Assembly: GCF_000525795.1 (NCBI RefSeq)
Contig: NZ_AOCG01000013.1
Location: 1-64,000, forward strand
Length of the DNA stretch: 64,000 nt
Direction of reading: 5' to 3'
Source of the DNA: Listeria aquatica FSL S10-1188
GTDB lineage: Bacteria > Bacillota > Bacilli > Lactobacillales > Listeriaceae
Shown: positions 57,929 through 64,000 of the stretch, piece after piece
How positions within the stretch are numbered: position 1 is the first letter of the stretch
How the letters are laid out: each line of letters starts with the position of its first letter
Program-made: the position numbers and the translations under genes
The notes under the pieces: generated by a model
Databases searched by the model: none
What the model was told of the DNA's origin: nothing
What the model saw: only the letters and a program-made list of their open reading frames with translations

Positions 57929-58597
57929 TTATTTTTGTTTGGTTCCTTTCTTTGCAAGCTTTGCGCGCAAGAAAGAAACAAACATCGGGATGAGTGATAC
58001 GATGATAATTCCAATGACAACAATTGAGAAATTCTCTTTGACAATGGGAATATTCCCGAAGAAATAGCCACCAAGTGTACAAAGGAGCACCCACACGGTT
58101 GCACCTAAAAGATTGTAATTGAGGAAATAACGATAATTCATTCGGCTTGCTCCAGCTACAAATGGCGCGAATGTGCGGATAAATGGCATAAAACGAGCAA
58201 TGAAAATCGTTTTCCCGCCATGTTTATTAAAGAAGGCTTCAGCTTTTTCCATTTTTTCTCGGTTAATAATTTTACCAAACCAGCTACCTTCTGGAATGCT
58301 TGTTCCGATTTTTTTACCGATATGATAGTTGACGGTATCGCCTAACACTGCAGCCAGCCAAAGAACAATGACAAGCGGGACGATTTTTAAAATAAATCCG
58401 TCTAAGACCGCTAGCGCCCCTGCTGCGAATAGTAATGAATCTCCCGGCAAAAACGGGAAAATAACAAGTCCAGTTTCAACAAAGACAATAATAAATAAAA
58501 TAACATATGTCCAAATGCCAAATGTATTAATAATTTCTACTAAATGCTCATCAATATGCAAGATAAAACTAATTAACCAAGAGATAAAATCTACCAA
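57929..58597 (-). CDS. DedA-family membrane protein
   Basis: A 222-aa SNARE-associated/DedA-family protein with about five or six hydrophobic segments. Signature VFVETGLVIFPFLPGDSLLF with the acidic pair (E and D), ARFMPFIRTFAPFVAGASRM with the conserved Arg residues, and GYFFG. DedA proteins help transport lipid carriers or keep membrane potential; exact substrate unknown. Single-gene unit with its terminator. Confidence 0.93.
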   Translation of the reverse strand: MVDFISWLISFILHIDEHLVEIINTFGIWTYVILFIIVFVETGLVIFPFLPGDSLLFAAGALAVLDGFILKIVPLVIVLWLAAVLGDTVNYHIGKKIGTSIPEGSWFGKIINREKMEKAEAFFNKHGGKTIFIARFMPFIRTFAPFVAGASRMNYRYFLNYNLLGATVWVLLCTLGGYFFGNIPIVKENFSIVVIGIIIVSLIPMFVSFLRAKLAKKGTKQK

Positions 58598-58756
58598 GCC
58601 TTCACTTCCTTTTCATGTATTGTGTCCATTTTAACATAGCTTTTTCCAAAATTTATCATTCTTAGGTGTGATTTAACGAAATTTTAACAAACGTTAATAA
58701 TGGTATAGCATTTTACAATTGTCAATAAATTGCCACATTTTTTCGCATCAAAACGT

Positions 58757-58842
58757 GGTATGATAGATACACAGGATTTTACTGTAATATAATTCATTCG
58801 AAGAAAAATAACGTCTTACAGGCACAAGACGTTATTTTTTTG
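58757..58842 (+). ncRNA. Candidate small RNA ending in a strong terminator
   Basis: A -10-like TATGAT at 58757-58762 is followed about 45 nt later by the hairpin ATAACGTCTT/AAGACGTTAT and seven T (58804-58841). No plus-strand gene lies before this terminator for several kb, so a short plus-strand RNA is possible. There is no good -35. The hairpin could instead be a second terminator for the minus-strand gene at 58889. Confidence 0.3.
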
Positions 58843-58845
58843 CGC

Positions 58846-58884
58846 AAAAAAGAGAGGCACGCCAGAGTGGCGCACCTCTCTTTT
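58846..58884 (-). terminator. Terminator after the small membrane protein gene
   Basis: On the minus strand AAAAGAGAGG...CGCCA pairs with TGGCG...CCTCTCTTTT, with a U-tract. Confidence 0.9.
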
Positions 58885-58888
58885 GATT

Positions 58889-59227
58889 TTACTCTTCACC
58901 AAGCGCGATTTCTTCTTGGTTGATTAAAGCGATTAAACCGCCTAGGCCTAGAAGCATGATTGGGACTAGGAACATTACCGAAACGGACATTGTTCCACCA
59001 ATCGCTGCAGCAATCATGAATACTGCCCCCATACGCGGTTTGTGAGCTACAACGAATGAGCCAACAAGACCAAGAATAGAAAGAATAAGCGTACCAGCTG
59101 TTAGTAGGTAGAAGAAAAACGATTCTTCTTCTAAAGCTTGTGAAATGCCAGGGATAGTAAGTACCATTAAACTAAAAGCAATGGCGAGCGCTGACCCCAA
59201 AAAGCCAAGTAATCCTTCTAATTTCAT
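58889..59227 (-). CDS. Small four-helix membrane protein (DUF4064-like)
   Basis: A 112-aa protein with four hydrophobic helices (about 5-27, 39-61, 66-84, 86-104). Resembles DUF4064-type proteins of Gram-positives, whose function is unknown. RBS AAAGGAGAG. Single-gene unit. Confidence 0.65.
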   Translation of the reverse strand: MKLEGLLGFLGSALAIAFSLMVLTIPGISQALEEESFFFYLLTAGTLILSILGLVGSFVVAHKPRMGAVFMIAAAIGGTMSVSVMFLVPIMLLGLGGLIALINQEEIALGEE

Positions 59228-59295
59228 AAATAACTCTCCTTTTTTATGCTTTTATTCTATGTTACCACCTCTCCTGCAAGAAAACAATAAAACGC

Positions 59296-60028
59296 CTACA
59301 TTTTAAGAAAAGCTTGGATTTCGCTCGCTGCCTCTTCATCTAGTACAACGGTCAGATTAGGATGCATTTGTAAAATAGAAGACGGATGTTCATTCGTAAC
59401 GGGCCCAAAAAATGCTTTTCGAATAGTTGCAGCTTTTTTTTCGCCCATTTGCAAACAACACAATTCGTCTACTTTTCATGACGCTTTTCGGCCCCATTGT
59501 GACGTAAAAATCAGGAATTTTAGATTCATCTCCACCGACTTCACCGATCATCACTTCACGCATGCCAGGCGTTGCATCACTTTCAACACGTGATGTCGCG
59601 CACTCAAATCGTGTGGTTCCTGGAAGATTCCCACAAAAATGACCATCTTCGCCGATGCCAAGTAAAATCAAATCTAGTCCGCCATCTGCTGCAATTCGCG
59701 CATCTTGATTTTCGTAATTTTTTTCATCAAGAACATGGATGTTGGCTGGGTCAATTTTAGCTGGGCTAAAGAATAGATCATTTAAATGCGACATTGTCAC
59801 GCCAAATTCTGCCCCTTTCACAGGGATCTCATCAAAGTTATAATAATGCACATTATTCAAATATGATTTATTTCGAACAGCTTCTGCCAAGTACTCATAC
59901 ATTTTAACGGGAGTGCTCCCAGCTGTGATCGCCAGATTGACTCGTTTTTCTTGCAACATTTCCCCAAGCAAAATATGTTCGGTTGTTTTACTCATCGCGT
60001 CATAATCTCGTTCCACAATTATTTTCAT
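59296..60028 (-). CDS. Glucosamine-6-phosphate deaminase family protein, NagB paralogue (frameshifted)
   Basis: About 243 aa after removing one base from the T8 run 59434-59441; the corrected end reads FFGPVTNEHPSSILQMHP. N-terminal ITAGSTPVKMYEYL is the sugar-phosphate loop; NFDEIPV and GIGEDGHFCGNLPG replace the DEY and DGHIAFNEP motifs of true NagB, so the substrate may differ from GlcN6P. Follows the phosphatase lipoprotein gene by 13 nt in the beta-glucoside PTS operon. Confidence 0.85.
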
Positions 60029-60041
60029 CTTGTTGCCTCCT

Positions 60042-60848
60042 CTACTTTTCTGATTCGCCCTTTTCGACGTAGCTCATATCATTGATCGATTCAACATGGA
60101 ACTTTCCATCTTTATAGCGAATTTTCGTCACGCTGGCATTTTCAAACGGCGCCCCGTGATAATCATCTGTTAAAGTCGAAACTAAAGCTCCAATTGCCAT
60201 CCCATGACTCACTAGCAACACATTTCCGCCACCTTTGTCGGCTTGTTTTTTGGCAATTTTAGTGAGCTCCTGCTGCATTCTTGTTTGAACCACCGGGTAA
60301 GTCTCGGCCATGCCTGTATCATCCAAGTTTTGCAACTTTTCAAGACACTGCTCAATAGTGATTTTTTGCTCCGAAACAGCTTTCATAAGAGCTGGCTGAT
60401 CTGGATAACCTAACTGTTTGGCGATATCGCCCCACATATTTGCATCCAGATCGCCTTCGTATTTTCCAAAGCAAACTTCACGTAGTTTCTTGCTTTCATT
60501 CAACTTCAAATTCTTTTGTCCTTGTGTTCCCAAAACGGCTTCCGCGGTTTCGCGTGCTCTTCCCGAATCACTTGAATAAACTGCGTCAAAATGAGTTTCT
60601 TTCAGGCCTTTACCAAGTTGTTTTGCGACTTCTGTTCCGGAATCAACGAGCGGTGAATCAGCAAATCCTTGAACTCGCTTTTCTTGATTCAACATGGTTT
60701 TCCCGTGGCGCGTCACATAGATCACAACGTCTTTATCAGCTTTTTTAGAAGCAATAGTATCTTTAGCTGCTTGTCCCGAACCGCATCCAGATAAAATGAG
60801 TAGTACACTCACACAAGCTATCCAAACTTTTCCCATTTTTTTCTTCAT
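60042..60848 (-). CDS. Histidine phosphatase family lipoprotein
   Basis: A 268-aa lipoprotein. Signal peptide with lipobox ILSGC (Cys22), then a histidine-phosphatase (phosphoglycerate-mutase-like) domain: VTRHGKTMLNQ with catalytic His, SDSGRARETAEAVL, REVCFGKYEG, and second His in LVSHGMAIGAL. It sits outside the membrane and probably removes phosphate from an external compound before sugar uptake. Lies between the PTS gene (14 nt) and the NagB paralogue. Confidence 0.92.
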   Translation of the reverse strand: MKKKMGKVWIACVSVLLILSGCGSGQAAKDTIASKKADKDVVIYVTRHGKTMLNQEKRVQGFADSPLVDSGTEVAKQLGKGLKETHFDAVYSSDSGRARETAEAVLGTQGQKNLKLNESKKLREVCFGKYEGDLDANMWGDIAKQLGYPDQPALMKAVSEQKITIEQCLEKLQNLDDTGMAETYPVVQTRMQQELTKIAKKQADKGGGNVLLVSHGMAIGALVSTLTDDYHGAPFENASVTKIRYKDGKFHVESINDMSYVEKGESEK

Positions 60849-60862
60849 TTTATAAGCTCCTT

Positions 60863-62767
60863 TTATATGACAAGTGTGATTAGGCGGTCGCCTACTTTAA
60901 CATTTTGGTCATCTACCACTAAAATATCCAAATATTTATCCGAATTCGTGATAATCACTGGTGTTGTTACATCATAACCAGCGGCTGTAATTTTCTCGAT
61001 ATCAAATTCTGAAAGTAGCTCGCCTGCTTCAACACGATCACCTTGCTTAATGTGTGTTGTAAAATGTTCACCGTTTAATTGAACGGTATTTAATCCAATG
61101 TGGATGAGCACTTCCGCGCCTTCATCAGTTTTAATGCCAATTGCATGCCCAGTTGGGAATACGGTTGTCGCCACACCACTTGCTGGAGCAAAAACTTTAC
61201 CTGCTTGCGGTTTTATGGCGGTTCCTTTTCCGAGGGCACCAGATGCAAAGGCCTCATCTGGCACTTCAGCTAAAGTGATGACTTCGCCTTCCATTGGACT
61301 TACCAAAATTTCTCGCTCAATAAGGGTTTCGGTTTCACGGTTTCCTGCTTCTGTTTCAGCTTTTGCGTTGGCTGGATCTTTAAATCCAAAAATCAACGTG
61401 AGCACGGCGCCGATGATAAATGCTACAACGATCGCAATAATCACCATCAGCACGCTGAACCCGATTGATCCACCCGGTTTGAAGAAGTTTGGAATACCGA
61501 AAATACCAAGACCACCCATGATATAAGATTTTACGTGCGCCCCGCCAATAATCGCGCCACCAATGGCACCACCGATACAACTCATAATGAATGGTTTTTT
61601 AAGCGGTAGTGTAACCCCATAAATTGCAGGTTCGGTCACCCCGAAAATACCCGAAATGAAGGCAGGAACACTAAGAGATTTTAATTTTTCGTTTTTCGAC
61701 TTGATCATAACTGCGAGTACCGCACCAATTTGAGCGAAGGATGCCGCGAAACTCATCGCCAAGATTGGATCAAAGTGCATTTGTGCCAAGTTGTTCATTG
61801 CGATTGGAATAAGTCCCCAGTGCAAGCCGAAGATAACAAAGACTTGCCAGAAGCCACCCAGTAAAAGGCCGGCTATGATTGGGCTCAAATTGTAAACCCA
61901 GATGGTTGCTGCGCCTAGCAATTGTCCAGCCCAAGTTGCGATTGGACCAATGATTAGGAAGGTTAGTGGTACAACGATCAAAAGAGTAAAAAATGGCACT
62001 AAGAAAGTTTTGACTACATCTGGAATGATTTTTTTCATCAAGTTTTCAACTTTTGAACTGAACCAAATGGCAATCAAAATTGGGATAACGGAAGAAGCGT
62101 AGCTCATCAAAATGACAGGGATTCCAAGAAAGGTCACATGAATTGGTGAAGCGATGACTGTGCCTTCAAAGAGTGTATAAAGCGGTTTTCCTGCCATAAT
62201 TCCTGCAAGTGTCGGGTAAACCATCGACGCCCCGATGGCCATCCCCACAAAAATGTTCGAACCGAATTTCTTACTTGCTGTATAGCCAAGGAAGATTGGG
62301 AAGAAGTTGAACAAGCTATCTCCGACTGCATAAAGGATCTGATAAGTTCCTGATTGCTCGGTTAACCATCCAAACGCAAGGAACATAGCAGCAAAGCCTT
62401 TAATCATACCAGTTGCAGCTAAAACACCGAGAACAGGCGTAAATACACCCGAAATAAAGTCAATGAAACGGTTGAAGATATTTCCTGTTGATTTTTCTTC
62501 GCCAGCATTTTCTGGATTGATGCCAGCTATTTCAATAAACGTGCTATAAACATCTGGAACGTTATTTCCGATAACTACTTGATACTGACCGCCACTTTGT
62601 ACGACGGAAACGACACCATCTAAAGCTTTAATTTTTTCAGTATTGGCAATTTTCTCATCTTTAAGTTTAAACCTTAGCCGTGTTACGCAGTGAAACACGC
62701 TATTGATATTCTCGACACCTCCGACATTTTCTAAGATGTCCTTTGCGAGTGCTTCATACTTTTTCAT
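60863..62767 (-). CDS. Beta-glucoside PTS transporter subunit EIIBCA
   Basis: A 634-aa fused PTS permease. EIIB at the N-terminus with the phospho-Cys in FHCVTRLRFKL (about residue 26), EIIC membrane domain (about 100-455, with GVTEPAIYGVTLPLKKPF), and EIIA with the phospho-His in EVLIHIGLNTVQLNG (about residue 548). It imports and phosphorylates beta-glucosides. RAT/terminator leader and cre-like site upstream. bglA-like gene upstream, phosphatase lipoprotein and NagB paralogue downstream. Confidence 0.95.
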   Translation of the reverse strand: MKKYEALAKDILENVGGVENINSVFHCVTRLRFKLKDEKIANTEKIKALDGVVSVVQSGGQYQVVIGNNVPDVYSTFIEIAGINPENAGEEKSTGNIFNRFIDFISGVFTPVLGVLAATGMIKGFAAMFLAFGWLTEQSGTYQILYAVGDSLFNFFPIFLGYTASKKFGSNIFVGMAIGASMVYPTLAGIMAGKPLYTLFEGTVIASPIHVTFLGIPVILMSYASSVIPILIAIWFSSKVENLMKKIIPDVVKTFLVPFFTLLIVVPLTFLIIGPIATWAGQLLGAATIWVYNLSPIIAGLLLGGFWQVFVIFGLHWGLIPIAMNNLAQMHFDPILAMSFAASFAQIGAVLAVMIKSKNEKLKSLSVPAFISGIFGVTEPAIYGVTLPLKKPFIMSCIGGAIGGAIIGGAHVKSYIMGGLGIFGIPNFFKPGGSIGFSVLMVIIAIVVAFIIGAVLTLIFGFKDPANAKAETEAGNRETETLIEREILVSPMEGEVITLAEVPDEAFASGALGKGTAIKPQAGKVFAPASGVATTVFPTGHAIGIKTDEGAEVLIHIGLNTVQLNGEHFTTHIKQGDRVEAGELLSEFDIEKITAAGYDVTTPVIITNSDKYLDILVVDDQNVKVGDRLITLVI

Positions 62768-62784
62768 CTCTTGAACCATCCTTT

Positions 62785-62896
62785 CTTATTTTTGGGCAAA
62801 AGAAAAACCTAAACTCATCCGAGGAATGTGCGTCAGAAAACGACACAAAAATTCCCACAAATCAGTTTAGGTTTTGCCCAAAATTGGTAACAATCC
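62785..62896 (-). promoter_or_regulatory. LicT/BglG-type antiterminator (RAT) with overlapping terminator
   Basis: At 62870-62896 the minus strand has GGATTGTTAC, an 8-nt centre and GGCAAAACC, the two arms of a ribonucleic antiterminator; it is 2 nt shorter than the usual 29. The second arm overlaps the terminator stem AAACCTAAACT...AGTTTAGGTTT (62797-62875), with a U-rich tail. A BglG-family protein (not in the window) would let transcription continue when beta-glucosides are present. Confidence 0.8.
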
Positions 62897-62910
62897 TTTT
62901 TGATAATCCA

Positions 62911-62939
62911 ACTATATCATATGTGTAAAACGCTTTCAA
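62911..62939 (-). promoter_or_regulatory. PTS operon promoter overlapped by a cre-like site
   Basis: On the minus strand: -35 TTGAAA (62934-62939), 17-bp spacer, -10 TATAGT (62911-62916). TGAAAGCGTTTTACA (62924-62938) overlaps the -35 and resembles a CcpA site with one extra base. Fits glucose repression. Confidence 0.65.
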
Positions 62940-63006
62940 TATTTTTTCGATTTATTTTCGAATTTTTAAAGGGTGATTTTACTCACTAGAAGTGTTTCAA
63001 AATAGA

Positions 63007-63052
63007 AAAAGCCTCTCTTGCTGGTTCTTGCATCAGCAAAAGAAGCTTTTAT
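63007..63052 (-). terminator. Terminator after the 6-phospho-beta-glucosidase gene
   Basis: AAAAGC-TCT-TTGCTG pairs with CAGCAA-AGA-GCTTTT, followed on the minus strand by a U-tract. Confidence 0.88.
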
Positions 63053-63054
63053 TT

Positions 63055-64000
<946 letters not shown>

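Overview
The window looks like a Listeria chromosome segment. Two gene blocks match Listeria order and protein sequence closely. One is rpsF-ssb-rpsR-agrBDCA-gdpP-rplI-dnaB...purA (54.6 to 40.4 kb). The other is the rsbR-paralogue/holB/ricT/yabA/trmN6/GIY-YIG/rsmI block (5.4 to 0.3 kb). AgrB and AgrD are plainly listerial, but the signal peptide core differs from L. monocytogenes. Several loci are absent from the L. monocytogenes arrangement I know, which suggests a deep-branching species such as L. grayi; that species call is inference.

Layout. 0-5.5 kb: replication and translation housekeeping. 5.5-13.4 kb: DinB-like protein, esterase with divergent OhrR-type regulator, HAD phosphatase, a nuclease-helicase fusion, ung, a DUF2165-type membrane protein and a LysE remnant. 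13.6-15.1 kb: an IMP-dehydrogenase family gene. 15.1-22.3 kb: a surface-protein island made of a WxL protein, a lectin-like protein with a WxL-like tail and a DUF916/DUF3324 WxL-binding protein, followed by a Crp/Fnr regulator and a divergent LytTR two-component system. 22.4-34.1 kb: LPXTG 5'-nucleotidase, VIT transporter, MarR-MATE pair, transaldolase-like enzyme, MFS pump, sirtuin, CorC-like transporter, LacI regulator and HAD. 34.1-38.4 kb: SDR, then a polymorphic-toxin island (WHH nuclease toxin, SUKH immunity protein, small ORFs) and tRNA-Lys. 38.5-46.3 kb: amino acid permease, purA, and an HssRS/HrtBA-type haem detoxification module with a universal stress protein, sitting between purA and dnaB. 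46.4-54.7 kb: dnaB, rplI, gdpP, agr, rpsR, ssb, rpsF. 55-64 kb: ahpCF, DedA, a NagB paralogue, a phosphatase lipoprotein, and a beta-glucoside PTS with an antiterminator site and 6-phospho-beta-glucosidase.

The strongest overall pattern is technical. About twenty otherwise normal genes, including the essential holB, are broken by one base inside a homopolymer (usually A/T runs of 7-10), and the tRNA-Lys gene is one base short next to a G-run. Adding or removing one base restores full family length in every gene tested. I therefore annotate these as single genes with a probable sequencing error, while noting slippage as an alternative.

Regulation visible in the sequence includes PurR boxes at purA, an HssR-like direct repeat at hrtB, cre-like sites at the permease, transaldolase and PTS genes, a RAT-like antiterminator before the PTS gene, an S6:S18-type leader before rpsF, paired operators upstream of the MarR-MATE pair, and an inverted repeat against the agr promoter. 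No CRISPR array, insertion sequence, rRNA or replication origin was seen.
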